This document shows, in pieces, positions 1-10,944 of a DNA stretch of 64,000 nucleotides (position 1 is its first letter; each line of letters opens with the position of its first letter). The notes under the pieces are model-generated. The model was not told the origin of the DNA and ran no database searches. It was given only the letters and a program-made list of their open reading frames with translations. This DNA comes from Aphanomyces cochlioides (lineage: Eukaryota; Oomycota; Saprolegniomycetes; Saprolegniales; Verrucalvaceae): the NCBI GenBank assembly GCA_019828595.1, contig JAHQRK010000006.1:434001-498000 (forward strand), written 5' to 3'. The position numbers and the translations under genes are program-made.

Positions 1-970
1 GTGACTACTTTTTCAACCTTTTCTAGGTTTGCTTTGCCTATTTCGTCATGCGGTACGCTACATTTGCGATTAAACGCTTTCAATGGGAGTCATTTGGCCG
101 TGCGAACGATCCTGGATTGTTAGCGCTTGCTGCTGGATTGTATGCTGGACCCTTGTTTTATATCTTGACAAATACGTCCACAGTACATTTTGTAATTTGG
201 CTCAACAGTGTTTGGGTGTCGCGCGGCGACAAAATGGCGGCAGCATTTATCGGTTGTATGATGCCAACCCAAACTATAAACGTCTGCCGCTCATTAGCCA
301 CCGCGGTGCGGATTGTTTTGTTGGATGCTACGACGAGTCTCGAACAATGGTGAAAAAGATTCGATTGAGTTTGATCGACTGTGTGGACATGCTGCCAAAC
401 GACTCCATCTGTAGTATTCAACAGTGCCGCAAATGCTCTCCCCAGGCTTTTTCTAGGATTTGTGCTCATGCCTCATCATTCATGGTGGATACAAACCTGC
501 GTCAAAATTGGCTACATGTTGGTGCAAACGATTGCCAGTGGGTGATTTAAGGCGTCGTTGAATGGACATCGAGAGCAAATTCGAAGTTATCCTCGACAAG
601 TTTTGTTCGCTTTCTTTGGGTGCTTTTTATTCTGCCAATTTCAACGACAAGATACCACTGCAAATGCCAGTGAGGACTTCATTTCAACTGTGGACCCAAT
701 GACAATCCTATGTTCTCAAATTTAAATGACGATCAACCTCCGTCATGAACGCACGATGAGTTGAAGCAAATCCAAGCGAAGGTTTCACAAAACAGCTTAT
801 TCCAATGCGTGAGTATGCTGCTACTATCCCAGTTGCAAAATGCGCTCCAACTGTTAGATGCATTACTTTATGCAATCTGCATGCTACGTTTTGTAATTAT
901 GACGACCTTCTTAATGACTCAAGCTTGTTGCAGACGCGCAAAACCCTCTGAATTTTCATTCTTTGAGTGA
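1..970 (+). pseudogene. Unidentified multi-pass membrane protein, broken copy A
   Basis: The plus strand carries coding-like sequence in several frames: a hydrophobic stretch (48-353), a second piece from a different frame (to about 550), then further pieces (about 760-1040) separated by frame changes and stops. The same order of pieces recurs on the minus strand at 42240-43084, so this is a duplicated gene or pseudogene rather than chance ORFs. I do not recognise the family. The window edge cuts its 5' end; copy B shows that more sequence lies upstream. Short introns could explain some of the frame changes, but several in-frame stops remain, so it is probably not functional. Confidence 0.5.
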
Positions 971-1193
971 TTCATATGAAACCCATCGACTGATCTATCG
1001 CCAATCTGGACAGCATAAACTGAAACCCGTCCATGATTCTTTTCGTGCTATGATTTCTTGAGATATTGTTTGAAATGAATCACTTACAGCCTCAAAGACG
1101 ATGGAGAAGAGATCAAGTTGAAGTGACAAACATGAATTGCAATTTACACATCGAGTCATTTGAAACCATAAAATTCTCTGCTGCTGCACGGGG

Positions 1194-2095
1194 ATGGCTC
1201 TATTCTTGAGATTCCTCACGCATCGTGAGTGCCCCATCGCTCGACTCGACCTCGACTATTGCTCCTTGTGGCTGGAAGACGCGGCTATATTCTGGGTTCC
1301 GTGTGCGAATGGGCTCATCTTCAAATGCTGCAAGTGCCGAAGTGAATGCAATGCAATCGGAGCACATATTGCGATCAACGACGAGGCACACGGCTCGCCA
1401 GTGACTTTTGTCGGTCATTTTGCGTCGCAACTCTGTCAGTTTTTGCTTTTCAGCGTGACACCAGCCAAACTTAAAGCTTCCACGTGGGTTTTCAACGACA
1501 TCTTGATGGCCTATGTCATGTGCAAGCCAAGCAGCTCCAAGACTAAGTTCGCACTGGGGTAAAAATCCATCAGCGGTGCCATCAACTCCAAATCCGCTAA
1601 TGGTTCGACCTGCTACGAGGCGTTCCGCTTCCTAGCGAGGCATAACCTCCTCGTCGACTACCTCAGCGTGACAAGTCGTCGTCTTAGTGAAAAGGACTTG
1701 AGGAAATGCGCAACGTGGAACTTGTAGTTGTATTTCGATGCAGAGGTTTCTACAGTTGGCTTTGGCTTCGAAAGCCCAGGACGATCGATCCTGTTTAGGA
1801 AATATCTCTGGGAAAAGTGCGGTCTCGACACTGTTGAGAAATCTACTGTCAATTTGGCTAGCACCAGTTGACACCTCGTCCCAAGCCCCCAACCGCTTGT
1901 CGTCACTAATGCGAGTCGATCCAGTCGGCAATGACAACTTACCCCCGAACGTTTTCAGCCTTTCTTGGCCCCTTGGCCCCGAAGTCGCTTAAACATTCAT
2001 GGCGTTGCCGCATGCCGACAAGATAAGGCGGTTTGAAGCCTTCATAAAATTCGTTCAAGCTCAGCGGATAATGTTTCGGCCATCCAAGAGGGGTG
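1194..2095 (-). pseudogene. DYW-like cytidine deaminase pseudogene, copy A
   Basis: The minus strand from about 1690 to 1200 matches the deaminase at 49422-50063, including the zinc-binding Cys pair (CSDC), but is broken. The codon after MPR (plus position about 1635) is TAG where copy C has a Ser codon. The upstream part (about 1690-2095) is present in the opposite orientation, so the gene is split by a local inversion. A second stop interrupts the inverted part near 1990. It cannot give the full protein. The evidence for deaminase identity is given under the copy C entry. Confidence 0.7.
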
Positions 2096-2184
2096 TTCGC
2101 TCTTATTGTCTTATGCATGTAGCTTGGATAGGACGACATTGCAGGTAACATGAGTTGATCGCCAAGGGACGCCTGTATTTTCAT

Positions 2185-2940
2185 TTAATTTCCAACATAT
2201 TTGGGGTCGATGAAGCCCCACTTGACGGAATCTTGGATTATATCCACGAGGGTTTCCTCCACGGTACAGTACTTGAGGCCCAGTTCCTTCTTGGATTTTG
2301 AATTGTCGTTTCCATACAAGGCTTGACCGACATTGGTTCGAATATAGTCACCTTTGCCAGATTCTTCAAAAGACGACGCAAGCTTCACAAGAAAATTTGG
2401 CGCAGTGAACCAGGGAAGATATTTCGCGTTGAGAAATTTTGTGCGAAGTCTCCACAACTTGTTGCATCGATTGCACTTCATTGTAGAGAATATGGCGCCC
2501 TTTGGCATTTGGATTCGTGAGCGCGAGGATGTGAGCCCAAGCAACATCACGGACGTCTACGAATCCCATAGACGGATTGGCCATGGCTGGTTCCTTGCCA
2601 TTGAACATATCAACAAATGTGCCCATGGAAGGGTTGATAGTCTTCGTCAGGGATGGACCAGTGACCAAGAAAGGATTCAGCACCACGAGGCGTTTGTCGG
2701 ACACGATCTTCATGAGCTCCCATGCTTTGGTTCGCCTCGGACTTTCGAGTAACAGTATGGTTTCGGATCAAGCTGGAGAGGGTATTCCAGTCGGCATCGG
2801 TGAATACTTATCAGCTACTGGAGCGTCTGCGATAGCTGCGATAGAGCTCAAGACAATATCTTTGACAGAATCTCCGGCAATGGCAGCTTGGAGGACATTT
2901 TCTGTGCCACGTTCTGCACTCTCCACGAGATCCTTCTGAA
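2185..2940 (-). pseudogene. DFR/cinnamoyl-CoA reductase-like SDR, 5'-truncated copy A
   Basis: Two overlapping minus-strand frames (2713-2366, then 2550-2185) read into conserved C-terminal two-thirds of an extended SDR of the dihydroflavonol/cinnamoyl-CoA reductase type. Visible pieces are a VVLNPFLVTGPSL-like strand after the active site, a FVDVRDVAWAHILAL block, and a C-terminal WGFIDPK ending. A frameshift near 2370-2400 and stops in 2714-2940 break it. The NAD-binding N-terminus is absent here but present in copy C (51339-51650). The CRN gene starts its 3' end only 38 bp away, so the duplication boundary lies near 2940. Confidence 0.7.
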
Positions 2941-2977
2941 TAGATGAAATACAACATACTTGAAGTACTAGTATTCA

Positions 2978-4669
2978 TTATGGTAATTGCATCGATTCAC
3001 AGACTCGTGTGGCCAGTAGATTGATATTTTCTGACGTTGAGTTATTGCCATAGTTGTCAATCACCTTCATCAGCTCATCACTCAACTCTTTGTCTGGAGA
3101 GATATGAAGAGTAGACCGTGTTAGTATTTCAGCATCCAACATTCGCAAATCGGGGTTCGCTGTCCCCATTTCCATGAAATCAATCCAGAGAGGCTGTTTC
3201 TCGAAGAGGATCACGTTTGGCACGCGAGGATCCCCATGAATCAGGCCCATATCGTGGAGCTGCCACAAAAACCGAAAGAGATTTGCGACTTCGGATCGGG
3301 TCGTCGGTCGAGGCAGGGGTGTTCCAACTGGTGACATCAACAACGCAGCGCCACCAGGAATACCAATGCTTTTTTTCACAAGGCGAACGGTCAGACCTGT
3401 GTGCTGGGCTTTCGTCAATGCTTCCTCCTCTGTATAGAGAGATCGAACAAAGCATTTGTCCACAATTTTCAACGCAAAAACTTCCCCACCTTGTCCAAAT
3501 ACCTTAAAGACGCGACCACGGGCGCCACAACCGAGAAACGCATCGCCTTCCACCACTTGAACCCCCAATGACGTGCAGGCATTCGTCAAAAGAGCCACCC
3601 ACGGAGACTTATTGCCAGCAATGAATTTCTGAAACAAAGATTTCGAACCACCATTAATCCACTTCGCTTTCTCAACTTTTTCAATAACACCCATGAAACT
3701 GCTGATCAACCAAAAGGACCAGCGATCAAAGAGAATAGCGCTTGCTGACGCCTTGGGGCTAAGATTCTGCATATAGCGCACCACTTGGCCAAACGCATCT
3801 TCATTTATATTGAGTTTGCTTTCAAACAGAATGAGGCTGTCAAACAATTCTTCCACTGCTACACCAAATCGAAACGTATGTTCAGTCGGGCGAACCACGT
3901 CATCATTTGGTACTGGCTTGACACGAAACATCCCCGGGTGGGTAGCAAATCCATCCAGTTTGAGATCTGTATTCTCGGACAAACTTGTTGACTGAGATAA
4001 CCACTGATATTTCTCACTATTGACGAACACCAAACCACAGTCGGCCAGAGCCAGGTTGAAATGTGGAGTAATAAATGCATCAAAAACAGCTTCATTCGTA
4101 ATATCATTGGCTTGCTGTTGTATAATTGGCGACCAAAAGGCTTCGTCGTGTAATGGTGCAACATCAATGATCAATTCGCGATTTTTCAACCTCAGACACA
4201 CCATTTGACCCAATGCTCCATCAGTGTAGGACTTTTCCGACTTGTGCAGTAAACTGGAAGCAAGTGCTTCCATTTTGTTTTCAAATCGGGTAATGACACG
4301 GTCGGCAGCACGTTGAAACTCCACAGACTGGGCGTGTGGTGCGCTGATGGCACCTTCTGGAACCACCACCAACACATAGATTTTCCCTTCTTCCGGTTGA
4401 AAATCCATTCCAAAGTGATATTTGTTCTGGATTTGCAATAATTCATCCATCTTGATGCACCCTGGAACCTTTCTATCTTCGTCAAGCGTCGCAGCTTTTG
4501 CTTCATCCCTGCTCAACCCATTCCTTGCCAGGTAAAGCTGCAACTCATCGGCTGGAAACTTATACTCCTTCTTATCCTTGATCTTGTCCTTGAGATCGTC
4601 GACGGTATCGTCCGCAGCAATGTTCACGGAGAAAGGACTTCCCTCATGCCCAACTACGACGAAGAACAA
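2978..4669 (-). CDS. CRN: Crinkler (CRN) effector-type protein with C-terminal kinase domain
   Basis: This is a 563-residue uninterrupted ORF. Residues 1-110 form the CRN header: a ubiquitin-like fold, the FPADELQLYLARNG segment equivalent to the LFLAK motif, and a VLVVVPEG sequence equivalent to HVLVxxP. From about residue 379 there is a protein-kinase-like domain: glycine loop LGCGARGRVFKV, AxK lysine in ALKIVDK, catalytic loop LIHGDPRVPNV (HGD rather than HRD; Asp about 480, Asn about 485) and metal-binding Asp in WIDF (about 497). CRNs act inside the plant or animal host cell, usually in the nucleus; the target of this one is unknown. There is no classical signal peptide, which is usual for this family. 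The ATG chosen is the first and fits the family start. Upstream is AT-rich non-coding DNA. Confidence 0.88.
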   Translation of the reverse strand: MFFVVVGHEGSPFSVNIAADDTVDDLKDKIKDKKEYKFPADELQLYLARNGLSRDEAKAATLDEDRKVPGCIKMDELLQIQNKYHFGMDFQPEEGKIYVLVVVPEGAISAPHAQSVEFQRAADRVITRFENKMEALASSLLHKSEKSYTDGALGQMVCLRLKNRELIIDVAPLHDEAFWSPIIQQQANDITNEAVFDAFITPHFNLALADCGLVFVNSEKYQWLSQSTSLSENTDLKLDGFATHPGMFRVKPVPNDDVVRPTEHTFRFGVAVEELFDSLILFESKLNINEDAFGQVVRYMQNLSPKASASAILFDRWSFWLISSFMGVIEKVEKAKWINGGSKSLFQKFIAGNKSPWVALLTNACTSLGVQVVEGDAFLGCGARGRVFKVFGQGGEVFALKIVDKCFVRSLYTEEEALTKAQHTGLTVRLVKKSIGIPGGAALLMSPVGTPLPRPTTRSEVANLFRFLWQLHDMGLIHGDPRVPNVILFEKQPLWIDFMEMGTANPDLRMLDAEILTRSTLHISPDKELSDELMKVIDNYGNNSTSENINLLATRVCESMQLP

Positions 4670-4761
4670 AACAATTTCGGCATTTTTCGGAAATGGGTGC
4701 TCGTGGAGAATTAATTCACTTTAACAATGAATAAACCTGCACAAATATATATATTCACAGT

Positions 4762-4805
4762 TCAAGGGAAACCTCCAACATATGATATTCATAAATTAAT
4801 TTCAA
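4762..4805 (+). repeat. 44-bp inverted repeat, left partner
   Basis: This stretch is identical, in reverse complement, to 14302-14345. Outside the perfect core both sides continue into similar AT-rich sequence (ATATATAT). The pair encloses 9.5 kb containing the Crypton palindrome, a Crypton fragment, a mariner and a MITE. It may be the terminal inverted repeats of one large element or a pair of older MITE ends. The 4670-4761 gap to the CRN start is AT-rich with no gene. Confidence 0.85.
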
Positions 4806-5064
4806 TTTAAAGATAAGATAAACATATATAATATGGTTTTGGGAAATTTATGAGCCCGGATATGAAAGGAAATATCAAATTTAGGAAATTCATTTGCTTC
4901 CAATTTGGTCATTATGAGAAATTATTTTTGAATAGACAGAGACTTGCAAACGACGGATATTTCAAATATTTTGGGTTTTGGGAAATGTTTGGGAAATAGT
5001 ATCCGGATGCAGTGCATGAAACGGATTTCATTCATTTTCCATCTCGAAGAAGACCTTTCACACA

Positions 5065-7287
5065 TGCAGTCGCTCCATGTGTCTCAACCAAGCGAGGGAC
5101 AAGATGTATTGGACAACTATATCTCACATAACACACGTAAGCAGTACGAAAACTCGCTGAATAGGCTCAGGCTTTGGCTTCAAACAAATCGCCGTGCTTT
5201 GGTCTCAAACGGAACCGTCGCTTTGCCACTCAATGGCCAGATTTGCATTGATTTTTGGCTTACAATATGGTCAAACGCGATCGACGGGGGGCCGAGAAGG
5301 TGCCTAGGTCATATTGTACTTTCCCATCCATAAGCAAGATCATTTGTGCCATCAAATTCTTGTATAAATCAAGAAATGTGACGATTGACAAAGAACTCGA
5401 CAACATTTTAAATCGTAAGCATTGGCGACCATATATGAAATAACACTGTCATTAGAATTTTCAAAAGGTTACAAGCGAAAAGTAGGTGAACTTAAAAAGG
5501 AAGGCGAAATTCGAATTCATGAGGGAAAAGATCCGATGAATTGGCCAGGTAGAATTAAGCACCACACATCATTTACTCTATTTAGGATATGAGCTTCTCT
5601 GCGATTTTGCAGTAAGCGGAGAGATCGAGTTCTCTTCTTACATCACTATTCATCCGTTTCTTGTTTTTTGTTGGAACCTGATGGCACGGTCTGTCACTGT
5701 CGCCACGATTCGGTTGGAGCATTTACGATGGCAAGGTTGGTCGAACATCGATGCAGAACTTAAACATCTCATAGGAGACGCTCTACTTGTAGAATTTAGC
5801 AAGACAAAAAATGACCAAGAAGTTGCAAATATACAACCAAAACACGTCTATGCTAATCCCATGCATCCTAAGATATGTCCTATACTAAGGTAGACAACAC
5901 GTGCATCATTACTATTGTCTATAAAAATTCTAGTTTGGCTGTGTTCATATTTTCATCAAGCAGGCTGTACAAATCATCGTCAGACTTTCTATTTACTCCG
6001 ACGTCAAAAGAGAAATTTGCAATGTGGCTTCAAAAAATTAGTCTGAAATTCCAAGATCAGTTTAGAGGCGTTGGAATATCTCCTTCAGGCATTGGTACTC
6101 ATTCTTTCAGAAAGGGCATTGCAACAGAATTGTCAAATACGCCAGGTGGACCCCAGGCAGTCTCTGTGTGGCTTCGTGCAGGGTGGAGCCTGGGCTCTGA
6201 TCAAAAGAGATACATTTTTGAAGGTTCTGGTGGTGATCAGTTCGTAGGCCGAGCATCTGCAGGTATTATTAAAGTTATAAACATACATTACAGTTCTTAG
6301 GACTCAACATAAATGATGCCGACTTCTCTATCCTCCCCCCTCACTTCAAGCACCTAGAACTGACACAAGTCGAATGGGAAAAAATCCTTCCTGGCTACAC
6401 AAACTGTTATCGAGACAGCTTATGCTCTGTTTTGCCGTATCTACTCGCCTCCATTGTTTTCCATTTTGAGTGGCTTAAAGTCAATCTCCATAAACAGCAC
6501 CCTCTGTTTAAGTCGGCAATGTGGACATCTCCCTTGTTGGAGGACCTTAGAACCAAAGTTCTCCTCGGATATGGACAAAATGGTGAATCGCATATGGTAG
6601 CAAGTGGTGTTCCCCCACATGTAGCCTTGGCGACAAGATTACAGTCAATCGAAAAAAATTTGAGCGATTTCCGCTTCTTGAAGCAAAGTGGATAAGTATT
6701 TCAACGTCCTTCTATCTTTTCAGCAGCACCAATATCATACAGATCGGGCAGTCAACGATCAAAATATTCTTAATGCTATGATGGCGCAGTTCCAGGAGCT
6801 TCGTGGTTTAATTTTGCGTCAATCATTGACTCAACCCACAACTGAAGTAAACCCAATCACTGAAGATGGTTGTTCAAGTGAAATGAATAATCATTTGGTA
6901 CTTGATGGCAACCAACGAAAAATTACATCCTATCCATCTGTATCAATTTCGAAATTGTGGCAATTCTGGTTTGACGGCATCCCTGTCGATAAAGTTCCCC
7001 CCTTACGATTTCTACTTGCTAGAGACTTCGAGCATAAGCGAGATTCTGTGGCGCATTCAAAAGCCAAATTTGTCATAAACACTATGCTTCAAATTTCTCA
7101 CCTACGAGAACCATTAGTATCACGCATGAACGTTGTTGAACGTAGTGCGGCTTTTGATTTGGCTGTGGAGAAGTTGTACGTTGAGGAGCTTGGCTACAGG
7201 GATGCCTCTCAAAGTGCCTTGAGAAAACTGAACGGCTTGACATTTTTTTCAGTGTACAACTTGATGAAGAAGAAGAAATCTGCTTGA
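5065..7287 (+). CDS. Crypton-type tyrosine recombinase with GCR1-like C-terminus (left arm)
   Basis: The reading frame is spread over several exons. Introns I can place are 5415-5455, 5549-5585, 5890-5933 and 6263-6300, all GT..AG and 37-44 nt. Order: SAM-like core-binding domain (5090-5410); catalytic domain with the first Arg box (NLMARSVTVATI, about 5680), GTHSFRKG (HxxR, about 6095) and terminal Tyr in QKRYIF (about 6210); then a region ending with a GCR1_C-like helical DNA-binding domain (6940-7200). This is the Crypton layout. A frame slip occurs at a G run (5284-5289) and one junction near 6690 is unresolved, so activity is uncertain. The alternative upstream start is 4944. Confidence 0.75.
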
Positions 7288-7431
7288 ATGAAGTCATGCT
7301 GTGTTTTGTGATCTAGCATCGAATTATGCAACTACATTTGTCATGTTTGTGAGCTGTAGCAACAGCAAGATTAAAGCGAGTAATACATGATTGATGATTT
7401 GTTTTGACTGTTTGATGAAGCTTTAACACGA

Positions 7432-7656
7432 TTATGATCTCAAATCCTTTATGATTACATGTAGTTCATTCAATGGACTACTGACTGTGACGAGAATACT
7501 CGACGTCCCTTGTCTTCCAAATCGATAGCATGCTATGACGCAACTTGGTATGTCGGGGGCATGTGCATTTGAAACTTGATGGGAGTAGACGAATTGACTC
7601 TTTATATCTTGTGATCCATCCACGCTGCATTCAGCAGCTTTGACGTCCACTGGCAT
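7432..7656 (-). CDS. Small ORF in palindrome, 74 aa (left copy)
   Basis: A 74-codon ORF runs outward from the palindrome centre, convergent with the recombinase 3' end. The identical ORF is at 8016-8240. I do not recognise the product (Cys- and Ser-rich, no membrane segment). It may be a non-coding part of the element; duplication in the palindrome is not evidence of selection. Confidence 0.2.
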   Translation of the reverse strand: MPVDVKAAECSVDGSQDIKSQFVYSHQVSNAHAPDIPSCVIACYRFGRQGTSSILVTVSSPLNELHVIIKDLRS

Positions 7657-8015
7657 GCAGTTTGCTTGAATCTAAATGTCAATTTCAATTGACCTCTTTA
7701 TATTGATTTGAGCTCGTATTATTTATGCAGGGTTTCATGGCAATTTCCTAAACCCCCAGGTAAGGGTATTTATATATAACCTATATATACCTATTTAATT
7801 GTGTATTTATATATAACCTATATATACCTATTTAATTGGGTATTTATATATAACCTATATATACCCTTAGGGTATATATAAATACCCTTAGGGTATATAT
7901 AAATACCCTTACCTGGGGGTTTAGGAAATTGCCATGAAACCCTGCATAAATAATACGAGCTCAAATCAATATAAAGAGGTCAATTGAAATTGACATTTAG
8001 ATTCAAGCAAACTGC

Positions 8016-8240
8016 ATGCCAGTGGACGTCAAAGCTGCTGAATGCAGCGTGGATGGATCACAAGATATAAAGAGTCAATTCGTCTACTCCCATCAAGTTT
8101 CAAATGCACATGCCCCCGACATACCAAGTTGCGTCATAGCATGCTATCGATTTGGAAGACAAGGGACGTCGAGTATTCTCGTCACAGTCAGTAGTCCATT
8201 GAATGAACTACATGTAATCATAAAGGATTTGAGATCATAA
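8016..8240 (+). CDS. Small ORF in palindrome, 74 aa (right copy)
   Basis: Mirror image of the ORF at 7432-7656, identical at protein level. Function unknown and coding status doubtful. Confidence 0.2.
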   Translation: MPVDVKAAECSVDGSQDIKSQFVYSHQVSNAHAPDIPSCVIACYRFGRQGTSSILVTVSSPLNELHVIIKDLRS

Positions 8241-8384
8241 TCGTGTTAAAGCTTCATCAAACAGTCAAAACAAATCATCAATCATGTATTACTCGCTTTA
8301 ATCTTGCTGTTGCTACAGCTCACAAACATGACAAATGTAGTTGCATAATTCGATGCTAGATCACAAAACACAGCATGACTTCAT

Positions 8385-10606
8385 TCAAGCAGATTTCTTC
8401 TTCTTCATCAAGTTGTACACTGAAAAAAATGTCAAGCCGTTCAGTTTTCTCAAGGCACTTTGAGAGGCATCCCTGTAGCCAAGCTCCTCAACGTACAACT
8501 TCTCCACAGCCAAATCAAAAGCCGCACTACGTTCAACAACGTTCATGCGTGATACTAATGGTTCTCGTAGGTGAGAAATTTGAAGCATAGTGTTTATGAC
8601 AAATTTGGCTTTTGAATGCGCCACAGAATCTCGCTTATGCTCGAAGTCTCTAGCAAGTAGAAATCGTAAGGGGGGAACTTTATCGACAGGGATGCCGTCA
8701 AACCAGAATTGCCACAATTTCGAAATTGATACAGATGGATAGGATGTAATTTTTCGTTGGTTGCCATCAAGTACCAAATGATTATTCATTTCACTTGAAC
8801 AACCATCTTCAGTGATTGGGTTTACTTCAGTTGTGGGTTGAGTCAATGATTGACGCAAAATTAAACCACGAAGCTCCTGGAACTGCGCCATCATAGCATT
8901 AAGAATATTTTGATCGTTGACTGCCCGATCTGTATGATATTGGTGCTGCTGAAAAGATAGAAGGACGTTGAAATACTTATCCACTTTGCTTCAAGAAGCG
9001 GAAATCGCTCAAATTTTTTTCGATTGACTGTAATCTTGTCGCCAAGGCTACATGTGGGGAACACCACTTGCTACCATATGCGATTCACCATTTTGTCCAT
9101 ATCCGAGGAGAACTTTGGTTCTAAGGTCCTCCAACAAGGGAGATGTCCACATTGCCGACTTAAACAGAGGGTGCTGTTTATGGAGATTGACTTTAAGCCA
9201 CTCAAAATGGAAAACAATGGAGGCGAGTAGATACGGCAAAACAGAGCATAAGCTGTCTCGATAACAGTTTGTGTAGCCAGGAAGGATTTTTTCCCATTCG
9301 ACTTGTGTCAGTTCTAGGTGCTTGAAGTGAGGGGGGAGGATAGAGAAGTCGGCATCATTTATGTTGAGTCCTAAGAACTGTAATGTGTGTTTATAACTTT
9401 AATAATACCTGCAGATGCTCGGCCTACGAACTGATCACCACCAGAACCTTCAAAAATGTATCTCTTTTGATCAGAGCCCAGGCTCCACCCTGCACGAAGC
9501 CACACAGAGACTGCCTGGGGTCCACCTGGCGTATTTGACAATTCTGTTGCAATGCCCTTTCTGAAAGAATGAGTACCAATGCCTGAAGGAGATATTCCAA
9601 CGCCTCTAAACTGATCTTGGAATTTCAGACTAATTTTTTGAAGCCACATTGCAAATTTCTCTTTTGACGTCGGAGTAAATAGAAAGTCTGACGATGATTT
9701 GTACAGCCTGCTTGATGAAAATATGAACACAGCCAAACTAGAATTTTTATAGACAATAGTAATGATGCACGTGTTGTCTACCTTAGTATAGGACATATCT
9801 TAGGATGCATGGGATTAGCATAGACGTGTTTTGGTTGTATATTTGCACCTTCTTGGTCATTTTTTGTCTTGCTAAATTCTACAAGTAGAGCGTCTCCTAT
9901 GAGATGTTTAAGTTCTGCATCGATGTTCGACCAACCTTGCCATCGTAAATGCTCCAACCGAATCGTGGCGACAGTGACAGACCGTGCCATCAGGTTCCAA
10001 CAAAAAACAAGAAACGGATGAATAGTGATGTAAGAAGAGAACTCGATCTCTCCGCTTACTGCAAAATCGCAGAGAAGCTCATATCCTAAATAGAGTAAAT
10101 GATGTGTGGTGCTTAATTCTACCTGGCCAATTCATCGGATCTTTTCCCTCATGAATTCGAATTTCGCCTTCCTTTTTAAGTTCACCTACTTTTCGCTTGT
10201 AACCTTTTGAAAATTCTAATGACAGTGTTATTTCATATATGGTCGCCAATGCTTACGATTTAAAATGTTGTCGAGTTCTTTGTCAATCGTCACATTTCTT
10301 GATTTATACAAGAATTTGATGGCACAAATGATCTTGCTTATGGATGGGAAAGTACAATATGACCTAGGCACCTTCTCGGCCCCCCGTCGATCGCGTTTGA
10401 CCATATTGTAAGCCAAAAATCAATGCAAATCTGGCCATTGAGTGGCAAAGCGACGGTTCCGTTTGAGACCAAAGCACGGCGATTTGTTTGAAGCCAAAGC
10501 CTGAGCCTATTCAGCGAGTTTTCGTACTGCTTACGTGTGTTATGTGAGATATAGTTGTCCAATACATCTTGTCCCTCGCTTGGTTGAGACACATGGAGCG
10601 ACTGCA
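8385..10606 (-). pseudogene. Crypton-type tyrosine recombinase (right arm)
   Basis: Mirror copy of the left-arm gene with the same exon pattern, catalytic Arg box, HxxR and Tyr. One C is missing from a C run near 9056, which shifts the frame just before the GCR1-like part (the left copy reads GVPPHVAL where this one ends GVPHM). If the sequence is right this copy encodes a truncated protein. Its 3' end faces the centre of the palindrome. Confidence 0.7.
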
Positions 10607-10944
10607 TGTGTGAAAGGTCTTCTTCGAGATGGAAAATGAATGAAATCCGTTTCATGCACTGCATCCGGATACTATTTCCCAAACATTTCCCAAAACCCAA
10701 AATATTTGAAATATCCGTCGTTTGCAAGTCTCTGTCTATTCAAAAATAATTTCTCATAATGACCAAATTGGAAGCAAATGAATTTCCTAAATTTGATATT
10801 TCCTTTCATATCCGGGCTCATAAATTTCCCAAAACCATATATATTACAATGACAATATTTAAAATTAATAAGGAAGTTGTATTGTCATTGGAAAAAGTCA
10901 GACACAAAATCTGACTTATTCTGATTGGTTAAATATGCTTTGCA

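Larger units (their letters stand above)
4831..10840. repeat. 6-kb near-perfect palindrome (Crypton tail-to-tail dimer)
   Basis: The left arm (4831 to about 7780) is the reverse complement of the right arm (about 7900-10840). Comparing the arms, the differences I saw are a V/G codon change (5821 against its mirror), an I/T codon change near 6285, and a one-base loss in a C run (6613 region against 9056). The central 120 bp is AT-rich and built of three copies of a roughly 36-bp unit (GGTATTTATATATAACC..) followed by inverted partial copies. The arms begin and end within one or two bases of each other. Outside them the flanks are unrelated. Confidence 0.92.
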
